From assembly GCA_001799675.1 (NCBI GenBank), contig MGTX01000014.1, positions 1 through 64,000 on the forward strand: 64,000 nucleotides of DNA. Direction: 5' to 3'. The notes below the pieces were generated by a model, which saw only the letters and a program-made list of their open reading frames with translations, had not been told where the DNA came from and did no database searches. Shown in pieces: positions 54,288-61,872 of the stretch. Position 1 is the first letter of the stretch. Every line of letters begins with the position of its first letter. A program made the position numbers and the translations under genes. The stretch is from Elusimicrobia bacterium GWA2_66_18 (GTDB taxonomy: Bacteria > Elusimicrobiota > Elusimicrobia > UBA1565 > UBA9628).

Positions 54288-55537
54288 TCCGAGAGAAAAA
54301 CGCGACGGCGCCGGACGACGACGAGTCCGACGCCGTCGCGCGGCCGCGCCCCGTGCTCAAGGGACGGCCCAAGACCCACGAGCTCCCCATCCCCTGGGTG
54401 CGGCTGCGCTCGGCCGCCTCGGGCCACCAACTCTACAAGCGCATGCTCGGTTCGGTGGACCCCAGGGCCCGCCCCGGCGACCTGGTCGCGGTCTACGACC
54501 GCGCCGACGCGCCGTACGGCGTGGCCCTCTACAATCCGCGCAGCCTCATCGCCCTGAGGCTCCTCACCCGCGGCATCGGCGCTTTCGACGCCGACGCCTT
54601 CTTCATGGACCGCATCGGCACGGCGGCGCAGTTTCGGCGCCAGGTCCTGGGCCTCGACGCCGTAAGCGACGCCTACCGCCTCGTCCACGACAACGGCGAC
54701 GGCCTGCCGGGCCTGGTCATCGACCGCTACGGCGACTGCGTGGCCCTGGAATTCTACTCGCTGGGCATGTACAAGCAGGCCGCGCGCATCGAGCGGGCCG
54801 TCAAGGCGCTCTACCCCAACGCCCGCTTCTTCCATCGCGCGTCCCCCCATACCCAGAGCATGGAAGGCTTCGACCTCAAGCCCAACATGGGCACGGGCAC
54901 GCGGGTCAAAGAGAACGGGGTGACTTTTCTCGTCGACCCTTCCAGCGGCTACAAGACCGGCTTCTTCACCGACCAGCGCGACAATCGCATGGCCATCGTC
55001 CCCTTCGCCAAGGGCAGGAAGGTCCTGGACGTGTGCTCCTACACCGGCGGCTTCGGCCTTTACGCCAAGAAGCTGGGCGGCGCCGAGGAAGTCACGGCCG
55101 TCGAGCTCGATCCCGAGGCGGCGGAACTCCTCAAGAAGAACGCCAACGCCAACCAGGTCCGCATCGACGCGGTCTGCGCCGACGCCTTCCCCTATCTGCG
55201 CCAGGCGGGGCAGAACCAGCGCCGCTACGGCCTCGTCATCCTCGATCCCTACAAGCTCATCGCCAACCGGGAGGGCTACGCTTTGGGCCGGCAGAAGTAC
55301 ATCGACCTCAACCGCCTCGGCATGACGGTGCTCGAGCCCGGAGGGATACTCGTCACCTGCTCCTGTTCCGGCATGCTCGGCTGGGACGAGTTCCTCCAGT
55401 TCGTGCGCACCGCCGCAGGCTCCGCCGGCCGCCGCGTGCAGATCTTCCGCAAGAGCGGCGCCGGCGCCGACCACCCCTTCGCCGCCGACCACCCCGAGGG
55501 CGAGTACCTCAAAATCCTCTGGTGCCGCGTCCTCTGA
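54284..55537 (+). CDS. RlmI-like class I SAM-dependent rRNA methyltransferase
   Basis: 417 aa from TTG 54284 overlapping the previous stop (TTGA). An N-terminal PUA-like region, a central DNGDGLPGLVIDRYGD segment, then DPSSGYKTGFFTDQRDNR and the SAM site VLDVCSYTGGFGLYAKKLGG match the RlmI/YccW family that methylates 23S rRNA cytosine C5. Downstream CSCSG carries the catalytic-type cysteine. The usual DPP following the SAM site reads LDPYKL here, a departure that deserves a check. Confidence 0.87.
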   Translation: MIREKNATAPDDDESDAVARPRPVLKGRPKTHELPIPWVRLRSAASGHQLYKRMLGSVDPRARPGDLVAVYDRADAPYGVALYNPRSLIALRLLTRGIGAFDADAFFMDRIGTAAQFRRQVLGLDAVSDAYRLVHDNGDGLPGLVIDRYGDCVALEFYSLGMYKQAARIERAVKALYPNARFFHRASPHTQSMEGFDLKPNMGTGTRVKENGVTFLVDPSSGYKTGFFTDQRDNRMAIVPFAKGRKVLDVCSYTGGFGLYAKKLGGAEEVTAVELDPEAAELLKKNANANQVRIDAVCADAFPYLRQAGQNQRRYGLVILDPYKLIANREGYALGRQKYIDLNRLGMTVLEPGGILVTCSCSGMLGWDEFLQFVRTAAGSAGRRVQIFRKSGAGADHPFAADHPEGEYLKILWCRVL

Positions 55538-55541
55538 GACG

Positions 55542-56390
55542 ATGATCCTCGTCGCCGGCGCGACCGGCAAGGTCGGCCGAGAACTGGTCATGGAGCTCAA
55601 GATCCGCCGGGCCGCGTTCAAGGTCCTGGTCCGAGACCCCGCCAAAGCGAACGCGCTCCTCGGCCCGGTGGACTGCGCCCACGGCGACTTCAACGCGCCG
55701 CATGCTCTGGATAAGCTATTGGCCGGCGTGGAGGCCGCCTTCCTTCTCACGCCCGCGGATCCGCGCATGGGCGCATGGCAGACCGCCTTCGCGCGCGCGG
55801 CCAAGAAGGCGGGCGTCAAGCGCCTCGTCAAGGTTTCCGTCCTGGGCGCCGCCCCGGAATCGGCCATGGCTCTGGGCCGCTGGCACGGCGAGATCGAAGA
55901 GGAGATCAAGAGACTCGACATCCCCTTCGTCATGCTCCAGCCGGCCTATTTCTACCAGAACCTGCTCGGACTGGCTCCCCTCATCCTGCGCGGCGTGCTC
56001 CCCGGGCCGATGGGGACCGCGCGCTTCGCCATGGTGGACGCGCGCGACGTCGCGGCCGCGGCCGCCGAGGTCCTCACCAAGCCCGATCATGACGGCAAGA
56101 CCTATGTCCTCACCGGCCCGGCCGCGCTCTCCTATGCCGAAGCCGCCGCGACCTTGTCGAAGGCGCTGGGCAGACCGGTGGCTTACTCGGACACGCCCCC
56201 CGCGGCCGCGCGCGAGCACATGATCACGGGCGGTTATCCTGAGTGGCGGGCGGATGCGCTCCTCGAGTTGGCCGCGGCCTTGCGCTCCGGCAAGGCCGAT
56301 CTCGATACCGACGCGGTGAAGACCCTGACTGGACGCGCGCCCATCGCCTTCGAGTCCTTCGTGCGATCCTACAAATCCTCGTTCGGCTAA
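55542..56390 (+). CDS. NmrA-like NAD(P)-binding protein
   Basis: 282 aa, starting 4 bases after the methyltransferase stop. An extended SDR of the NmrA/HSCARG type: nucleotide motif ILVAGATGKVGRELV, VKRLVKVSVLGAAP and a conserved TSRP-like QPAYFYQNLL. These proteins sense redox state or act as quinone/nitroreductase-type reductases. No catalytic YxxxK triad is obvious. Confidence 0.85.
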   Translation: MILVAGATGKVGRELVMELKIRRAAFKVLVRDPAKANALLGPVDCAHGDFNAPHALDKLLAGVEAAFLLTPADPRMGAWQTAFARAAKKAGVKRLVKVSVLGAAPESAMALGRWHGEIEEEIKRLDIPFVMLQPAYFYQNLLGLAPLILRGVLPGPMGTARFAMVDARDVAAAAAEVLTKPDHDGKTYVLTGPAALSYAEAAATLSKALGRPVAYSDTPPAAAREHMITGGYPEWRADALLELAAALRSGKADLDTDAVKTLTGRAPIAFESFVRSYKSSFG

Positions 56391-56405
56391 GGTATGCTTA
56401 TTGTG

Positions 56406-57062
56406 ATGATGAAAGCCATGAAGGACTTCCGAGCCGCCGCGCTCGTCGTGCTCTTGGTACTGACCGCCTGCGCCACTTGGCGCTGGTCAGGCTCCCCTCC
56501 CCGAGACGAGCGGACCGCGAATGCTCCATTGGCCGCTCGAAGCGCCGGTGGAGAGCTCCACCCGCGCCCCGTGGAGGCGCCGCCGGAGATCGAACTGCGC
56601 CTGTCCACCGCGCCCGCCGCGGTCAAGCCGCAGGTGGTCGTTGCCCCCACGCCCCCCGAGAAGCTCAAGACCGCCGTTTATCCCGCCGACCTCGGTCCCG
56701 AGACCGTGGACGTCTCGGGTTATCCTCCTCGAATACGCGCCGACTACCAGGTCTATGCGCGCGTCTGCGCCAAATGCCACACTTTGGCCCGCGCGAACTA
56801 CTCGCAGCACGTCGAACGCGCCTGGTGGAGGCTCTACATCACGAGGATGCGCGCGCGAGCCGCTTGGAAGGGCTCTCGCCTGTCCCGCGACGAAGTTCGC
56901 GCCATCCTCAACTTCCTCAGTCACGACTCGCGCGCGCGCAAACGGGAGCGCCGAAAGGAGTTCGAGAAGACCACCGCGGAACTGGAGCGCCGCTTCGACG
57001 CGGAGATGGCCCTGCGCCTGCAGCGCCTGCAGAAAGGACGCCCCGTCCTCGACGGACGCTGA
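56406..57062 (+). CDS. Monohaem cytochrome-like lipoprotein
   Basis: 218 aa from ATG 56406. A lipoprotein signal ends LTACA (lipobox). A Pro-rich tether (residues 30-110) leads to a single haem site VCAKCHTLARANYS (about 123) and a helical, very basic tail (RARKRERRKEFEKT). The single CXXCH with later methionines suggests a low-potential or sensory cytochrome c anchored in a membrane. TATGCT upstream puts +1 one base before the ATG, so the mRNA is probably leaderless. Confidence 0.8.
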   Translation: MMKAMKDFRAAALVVLLVLTACATWRWSGSPPRDERTANAPLAARSAGGELHPRPVEAPPEIELRLSTAPAAVKPQVVVAPTPPEKLKTAVYPADLGPETVDVSGYPPRIRADYQVYARVCAKCHTLARANYSQHVERAWWRLYITRMRARAAWKGSRLSRDEVRAILNFLSHDSRARKRERRKEFEKTTAELERRFDAEMALRLQRLQKGRPVLDGR

Positions 57063-57069
57063 GGCCCTG

Positions 57070-57834
57070 ATGGAGGCGGTCGCGCATTTCCTTCGCGCCC
57101 GACTCGAGCAAGCCTGGCGCCTCCTATCCGGGCCCGGCGCCCCGGACGACAAGGCCGTCCACCTCGCGCGCAAGCGCCTGAAGGACGCCCGCGCGGCCCT
57201 GCGCCTCCTGCGCCCGGTCCTGGGCGAGGCATGCTCGGCGCGCGAGGAAGCGGCCCTGCGCCGCGCCGCCCGGAGACTCTCGGCGTTGCGCGACGCGCGC
57301 GTCGTCGCGGACCTCCTCGCTCGCATGCGCGTCCCGGGACGCCCCGCGCTCCGGCCTCCGCCTTCGCCTCTCCAAAATCCGCGGCGCTCCGGCGCCGAAA
57401 TCGCGGCCTGCCGCCGCCGGCTGGCCTGCGCCCTCCATCGCGAACTCGCTCCCAAAGAGGCCCGGGAAGGGCTGAAGCACAGCTACCGCCAGGCGCGCCG
57501 GCGCCTGCGCGCGGCACGGCGCTCGGCAACGGGCGCGGACCGTCACGCCCTGCGCAAGAGCGTCAGGCGCCTGCGCGCCCAATTACGCCTGCTCCAGCCT
57601 GACTCGAAGCTGACCCGGGGGCTGGGCCACCTGGCGCGCCTGCTGGGCGGCGAGAGAGACTTGTCACTCCTTCTGCGCTCCCTATCCCGACGGCAAACGC
57701 AGCCGTTATGGGTGAGCGACGCGGCGGCGCGCGCGCAGCTCCGCCGGGCCCTGCTTGCGCGGCGCGCCCTCGCGCAGGCCCGCCTCCTGCTGGCGGCTTC
57801 CACGCGCGACTTCGTCCGGGACCTGGGCCTCTGA
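57070..57834 (+). CDS. CHAD-domain protein
   Basis: 254 aa from ATG 57070, 7 bases after the cytochrome stop. An all-helical Arg-rich protein with repeated basic-His helices, VHLARKRLKDARAALRLLRPVLG and ADRHALRKSVRRLRAQLRLL. This is the CHAD (conserved histidine alpha-helical) fold, whose basic pore binds inorganic polyphosphate. No adjacent CYTH polyphosphatase is present. It could help store or localise polyphosphate. Confidence 0.85.
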   Translation: MEAVAHFLRARLEQAWRLLSGPGAPDDKAVHLARKRLKDARAALRLLRPVLGEACSAREEAALRRAARRLSALRDARVVADLLARMRVPGRPALRPPPSPLQNPRRSGAEIAACRRRLACALHRELAPKEAREGLKHSYRQARRRLRAARRSATGADRHALRKSVRRLRAQLRLLQPDSKLTRGLGHLARLLGGERDLSLLLRSLSRRQTQPLWVSDAAARAQLRRALLARRALAQARLLLAASTRDFVRDLGL

Positions 57835-57862
57835 AGGTCGGCGCCGCGATGCTATGATACGA

Positions 57863-59545
57863 ATGGCCATGACCACGCAAGCCAAGAAACGGATCCTGAT
57901 CGTGGGCGGGGTCGCGGGCGGAGCCTCCGCCGCGGCCCGCGCGCGACGGCTCTCTGAAGACGCGGACATCGTGCTTTTCGAACGCGGCCGCCATGTCTCG
58001 TTTGCCAACTGCGGCATGCCCTATTATATCGGCGGCGCCATTCTGGACCGCGACCGCCTCCTCGTGCAGACCGCCGACGGCCTCAAGGCCCGCTACGGCA
58101 TCGAGGTCCGAGTGCAGACCGAGGTCCTGCGCGTGGACCGCGCGCGCAAGCTCCTCGTTGTCCGCGGCCCCGACGGCGCTGAAAAGAGCGAAACCTACGA
58201 CGCTCTCATCCTCTCCCCTGGAGCTCAGGCCATCAGACCGCCCCTGCCGGGAGGCGCGCATCCGCGCGTGTTCACCCTGCGCTCCCTGGCGGACATGGAC
58301 GCCATCAAGACGGCGGTGGACGGGCTGAAGGGCTGCCGCGCGCTCATCATGGGAGGCGGCTACATCGGGCTCGAGATGGCCGAGGCCTTCCGCGCCCGCG
58401 GCCTGGAGGTGACCCTCGTCGAGTTGAGCGGCCAGGTCTTCGCCCCCGCCGACCCGGAGATGGTTGCGCCCGTCCACCGGCGCCTGCGCGACAACGGCGT
58501 GGACCTGCGCCTGGGCGTCTCCGTGACCTCGCTGTCGCAAGCCGACAACGGCCTGAAAGCGGCGCTCTCAACGGGAGACGAGCTGGACTGCGCCCTGGCG
58601 CTGCAGGCCATCGGCCTGCGTCCCGAAACGGCCCTGGCCCGCGAAGCGGGCTTGGCCCTCGGCCCGAGCGGCGGCATCGCGGTGGACGCGCATATGCGCA
58701 CCAGCGACCCGTCCATCTACGCGGTGGGCGACGCGGTCGAAGTCTCCGAATTCGTCACGGGCAACAAAGCCCTCATCCCCCTGGCCGGCCCGGCCAGCCG
58801 CCAGGGCCGCATCGCCGCGGACAACGCGCTGGGCCGGGACTCCTCCTACAGGGGCACGCAGGGCACGGCCATCTGCAAGGTCTTCGACCTGGCCGTGGGC
58901 GTCACCGGCCTCAACGAGAAGACGCTCAAGCGCCTGGGCCGGGCCTACGAGAAGGTCCACATCCACCCCACGCATCATGCCGGCTACTACCCGGGAGCCG
59001 CGCAGATGAGCCTCAAGATCCTCTTCGACCCGAAGGACGGACTCCTCCTCGGCGCGCAGGCCGTGGGGCTGGAAGGCGTGGACAAGAGGCTCGACGTGCT
59101 GGCCGTGGCCCTGCGCGCCAAGATGACCGTGCGCGACCTGAGGGACCTGGAACTCTGCTACGCGCCGCCCTACGGCTCGGCCAAGGATCCGGTCAACTGC
59201 GCGGGCTTCGCGGCGACCAACGCTTTGGAGGGCGACGTGCGGCTCTGGCACGCGGAGACTCTCCCCCCGCGGCCCGACCAGGTCCTCCTGGACGCGCGCA
59301 CGGCGGGCGAGTTCGCGGCAGGGAGCATCCCCGGCGCTCTCAACGTCCCCGTAGACGACCTGCGCGCCCGGCTGGGGGATCTGCCCAAAGACCGGGAACT
59401 GCTGGTGTTCTGCCAGGTCGGCCTGCGCGGCTATCTCGCCTGCCTCATCCTGTCGCAGAACGGCTTCGTCTGCCGCAACCTCTCCGGCGGCTACCAGACC
59501 TACCAAGCCACGGTGTCCTCCCCGGCCGCCTCCGAACGGCGGTAG
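57863..59545 (+). CDS. CoA-disulfide / polysulfide reductase with rhodanese domain
   Basis: 560 aa from ATG 57863 (alternatives at 57854 and 57869). The FAD/NAD(P)H domains show ILIVGGVAGGASAAARARR, the redox-Cys SFANCGMPYYIGG and GGGYIGLEMAEAF. A C-terminal rhodanese domain (about 465-550) has the active-site LLVFCQVGLRGYLA. This is the CoADR-RHD/Npsr layout, which reduces CoA persulfide or polysulfide with NAD(P)H and fits sulfur metabolism in an anaerobe. TATGAT predicts +1 within two bases of the ATG. Confidence 0.92.
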   Translation: MAMTTQAKKRILIVGGVAGGASAAARARRLSEDADIVLFERGRHVSFANCGMPYYIGGAILDRDRLLVQTADGLKARYGIEVRVQTEVLRVDRARKLLVVRGPDGAEKSETYDALILSPGAQAIRPPLPGGAHPRVFTLRSLADMDAIKTAVDGLKGCRALIMGGGYIGLEMAEAFRARGLEVTLVELSGQVFAPADPEMVAPVHRRLRDNGVDLRLGVSVTSLSQADNGLKAALSTGDELDCALALQAIGLRPETALAREAGLALGPSGGIAVDAHMRTSDPSIYAVGDAVEVSEFVTGNKALIPLAGPASRQGRIAADNALGRDSSYRGTQGTAICKVFDLAVGVTGLNEKTLKRLGRAYEKVHIHPTHHAGYYPGAAQMSLKILFDPKDGLLLGAQAVGLEGVDKRLDVLAVALRAKMTVRDLRDLELCYAPPYGSAKDPVNCAGFAATNALEGDVRLWHAETLPPRPDQVLLDARTAGEFAAGSIPGALNVPVDDLRARLGDLPKDRELLVFCQVGLRGYLACLILSQNGFVCRNLSGGYQTYQATVSSPAASERR

Positions 59546-59562
59546 ACCCCGGGACCGCGCCG

Positions 59563-59889
59563 TCAGGCGAAGATCGAACCGTCCCTCTCGGGACCTTCGG
59601 CGGTGACGATGGTCTCTCGCTCCTCGGACGATTTCCAGCGGCCCTGGCCGGCCCGCGCGCGCGCGACGATGCGCGCGCGGCCGGGCGAAGGCGCCCAATC
59701 GAACCAGAAGTGCCCGACCGAATCTCGGCAGTCGCTCCACGGACCGCCGTCGAAGCGGACCTGCGCCGAAGAGGCCCCCGCGGCCGAGATGCGCAGGCAG
59801 TAATGGCCCGGCTTGACGATCTCGCCGCGCCGGGGATAGTCGATGCCGACTTCAAGCCCTCTCTTGCTAACGGCCTTTTTCTTTACCAT
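59563..59889 (-). CDS. Small Ig/CBM-like protein of unknown function
   Basis: 108 aa. Beta-rich sequence (EIVKPGHYCLRISAAGASSAQVRFDGGPWSDCRDSVGHFWFDW) resembles a single immunoglobulin- or carbohydrate-binding-like fold, similar to stand-alone modules that I recall near glycogen or starch enzymes, though no such enzyme is here. No signal peptide. TAAAAT upstream puts +1 on the ATG. Function not assigned. Confidence 0.65.
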   Translation of the reverse strand: MVKKKAVSKRGLEVGIDYPRRGEIVKPGHYCLRISAAGASSAQVRFDGGPWSDCRDSVGHFWFDWAPSPGRARIVARARAGQGRWKSSEERETIVTAEGPERDGSIFA

Positions 59890-59904
59890 CGCTCATTTTA
59901 GCAT

Positions 59905-60306
59905 TCAGGGCCGCACTCGCCAGGGGCGTCCGCTCGCGTCGCCTTCGGGCAGGCCCATGAGACGACCGACCTCGGCGCAGAGGACCTCCCGCTCGAACGG
60001 CTTCGTGAAGTAGGCGCTCGCGCCTTCCTCAAGCGCGCGCTTGGCGATCGCAAGGTCGGAGGAGCCGGTCAGCATCAGGACGACGAGTCCTTTGTCGAGG
60101 CGGCGCGCGGCGCGCAGGACCTCCAAGCCGCCCATCTCCGGCATCACCACGTCGAGCAGCATCAGGCTCGGCTTCTCGGCCTCCAGCAGGCGCAAGGCGT
60201 CGACGCCGTTGGTCGCCGTCAAGACCTCGCCGACCGAGCCCAGGATGCGGCGCAGCATCTGGCACAGGGCGGGATCGTCGTCGACGACCAAGAGCTTTCG
60301 CGTCAT
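59905..60306 (-). CDS. Single-domain response regulator
   Basis: 133 aa, a CheY-like receiver alone: acidic pair VVDDDPALCQML, phospho-acceptor LMLLDVVMPEMGG (Asp ~54), Thr in VLMLTGSSD and Lys in YFTKPFE. No output domain. It could take phosphate from an orphan kinase such as the altered one at 34290, but there is no direct link. Ribosome site weak. Confidence 0.9.
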   Translation of the reverse strand: MTRKLLVVDDDPALCQMLRRILGSVGEVLTATNGVDALRLLEAEKPSLMLLDVVMPEMGGLEVLRAARRLDKGLVVLMLTGSSDLAIAKRALEEGASAYFTKPFEREVLCAEVGRLMGLPEGDASGRPWRVRP

Positions 60307-60383
60307 AGGATCGGCGGGCGGCCGCTTCTCTTACAAAGTCTACACCCGCAACCGGGTCCTTCGCAAGACCCGGGTCGGCGGCG

Positions 60384-60593
60384 TCATTTCCGGCCCATAG
60401 GGGCGCCGCAGTTCGGGCATTTGAGGGCGGAGAAACGGAAGCCCGGCTTGGGCGGGACCTCCGTCCGGCAGGAGGGGCAATGACCGACGACTTTGGTCGA
60501 TCGGACCTGCGCGCTCGCGGCGTTGCGCGGAGCGCCGCCTTTCGGCCCGAAATTCTTCGCCGACTTGACCGGATTCTGTCCATTCCTCTGCAT
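60384..60593 (-). CDS. Small zinc-ribbon protein
   Basis: 69 aa from ATG 60593, preceded by AAGGAGG; the GTG at 60602 is less likely. Basic N-terminus (NPVKSAKNFGPKGGAPRN) and two zinc knuckles HCPSCRTEVPPK...LKCPNCGAP. It may bind RNA or DNA or another protein. No specific family recognised. Confidence 0.75.
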   Translation of the reverse strand: MQRNGQNPVKSAKNFGPKGGAPRNAASAQVRSTKVVGHCPSCRTEVPPKPGFRFSALKCPNCGAPMGRK

Positions 60594-60612
60594 ACGGTTC
60601 ACCCTCCTTGCT

Positions 60613-61383
60613 TCATCTGCGCTTGAACGCGAACGGACCGAAGGCTTGCATGACCGGCATCATCTGCAGGCGGTTGATGTTGAGATGGCGCGGCAGCGTG
60701 CAGGACCAGAAGATGGCCTCCGCGACGTCCTCGGCCGAGAGGGGCGTCAGCCCCTGGTACGGCCGGCCGGCCTTCTCGGCGTCGCCCTTGAAGCGCACCA
60801 GGGAGAACTCGGTCTCGGCTAGGCCCGGCTCGATGTTGGTGACGCGCACATTGGCGCCGAGCAGGTCCGCGCGCAGGTTGAGCGCGAACTGCTTGACGAA
60901 AGCTTTCGTCGCGCCATAAACGTTGCCGCCCGGGTAGGGATAGTCCGCGGCGACCGAACCGATCAAGACCACATGTCCCTCGTCGCGCGCCACCATGCCC
61001 GGCAGGACCGCGCGCACGGTGTAGAGAAGGCCGTTGATGTTGGTCGCAACCATCTCCTCCCAGTCCTCCATCCGGGCCTGGTGCGCGGGCTCCAGACCCA
61101 GCGCCAAGCCGGCGCCGGCGACGACGACGTTGACGCGGGTAAACGCCTTGGGAAGGGCGTCCAGGCACGCCTGCGCCGCCTTGCGGTCGCGCGCGTCGAA
61201 CGCAGCGACATGGCAGAGGCTTCCGAGCTCATCCTTGAGCGCCGCCAGACGCTCGGAGCGCCTTCCGGCCGCGATCACCCGGGCCCCCGCTCCGGCGAAA
61301 CGACGGCACGCCGCCGCCCCGAAACCCGAGGTGGCTCCGGTGACGAGGACGGTCAGGGACTTCGCTTCGACCATGGCGATCAT
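60613..61383 (-). CDS. Short-chain dehydrogenase, YdfG-like
   Basis: 256 aa from ATG 61383 overlapping the preceding stop (ATGA). Classical SDR: TGATSGFGAAACRRFAGAG, AGAGLALGLEP (NAG-like), catalytic SVAADYPYPGGNVYGATKAF (Ser, YxxxK) and PGLAETEFS. The sequence resembles NADP-dependent 3-hydroxy-acid/serine dehydrogenase YdfG, including the fixed-position PGL(A/V)ETEFS. Substrate not certain. Confidence 0.88.
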   Translation of the reverse strand: MIAMVEAKSLTVLVTGATSGFGAAACRRFAGAGARVIAAGRRSERLAALKDELGSLCHVAAFDARDRKAAQACLDALPKAFTRVNVVVAGAGLALGLEPAHQARMEDWEEMVATNINGLLYTVRAVLPGMVARDEGHVVLIGSVAADYPYPGGNVYGATKAFVKQFALNLRADLLGANVRVTNIEPGLAETEFSLVRFKGDAEKAGRPYQGLTPLSAEDVAEAIFWSCTLPRHLNINRLQMMPVMQAFGPFAFKRR

Positions 61384-61742
61384 GCGGTCGCGCCCCCCTT
61401 CGGCGCGGCGGCGGCCGTCACGAGGGCGTGGCTGCGAACGATCAGCGCGCGAACCTCCGTCCAGTCCGTGTCCCGGTCGAGCTGGAGGCACAGCCACCCA
61501 TGATGGTCCGTGTAGGGTGAGAGAGCGAAGCGCCGATCCGCGAGAAGATCGTCCTGCCCCGCGACGCCCGTGAAGAAGGAGAGCGTTTTCCTCCCTTTGA
61601 ACTCATCGAAGGCGGCGAAGAGCTTCTTACCCACGCGCCAGTTCGCATGGCCCCACGAGGAGGTCTCGGTCATGTCCGGGATTTTGAGGCAGATCTCCCT
61701 CACGCGCTTCAGCGTCTTATCTTCGCCGCTCATCGCCGCCAT
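61380..61742 (-). CDS. MmcQ/YjbR-like protein
   Basis: 120 aa. Matches the YjbR/MmcQ family by SSWGHANWRVGKKLFAAFDEF and the C-terminal pattern HHGWLCLQL. These small proteins have a double-wing CyaY-like fold and unproven DNA-binding function. TAGAAT upstream predicts +1 two bases before the ATG. First gene of a two-gene operon with the SDR. Confidence 0.85.
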   Translation of the reverse strand: MAAMSGEDKTLKRVREICLKIPDMTETSSWGHANWRVGKKLFAAFDEFKGRKTLSFFTGVAGQDDLLADRRFALSPYTDHHGWLCLQLDRDTDWTEVRALIVRSHALVTAAAAPKGGATA

Positions 61743-61839
61743 CAGGGATTATTCTAGCCTATCGCGTTGACAAGACGAAAGGATGGACGGAGGTCGAGCA
61801 CGGGCCCTCCTCCCGACGAATTGATATGATGGCGGCTTG

Positions 61840-61872
61840 ATGATGCAACCTCTGTCGCGGGAGGCGCTTTGA
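61840..61872 (+). CDS. Putative leader peptide overlapping the lptD start
   Basis: A ten-codon frame MMQPLSREAL stops with a TGA that overlaps the lptD TTG start (TTTGA). TATGAT at 61825-61830 predicts +1 at 61837, so this mini-ORF would be read on an almost leaderless mRNA and could couple translation into lptD. It could equally be a chance frame. Confidence 0.35.
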   Translation: MMQPLSREAL

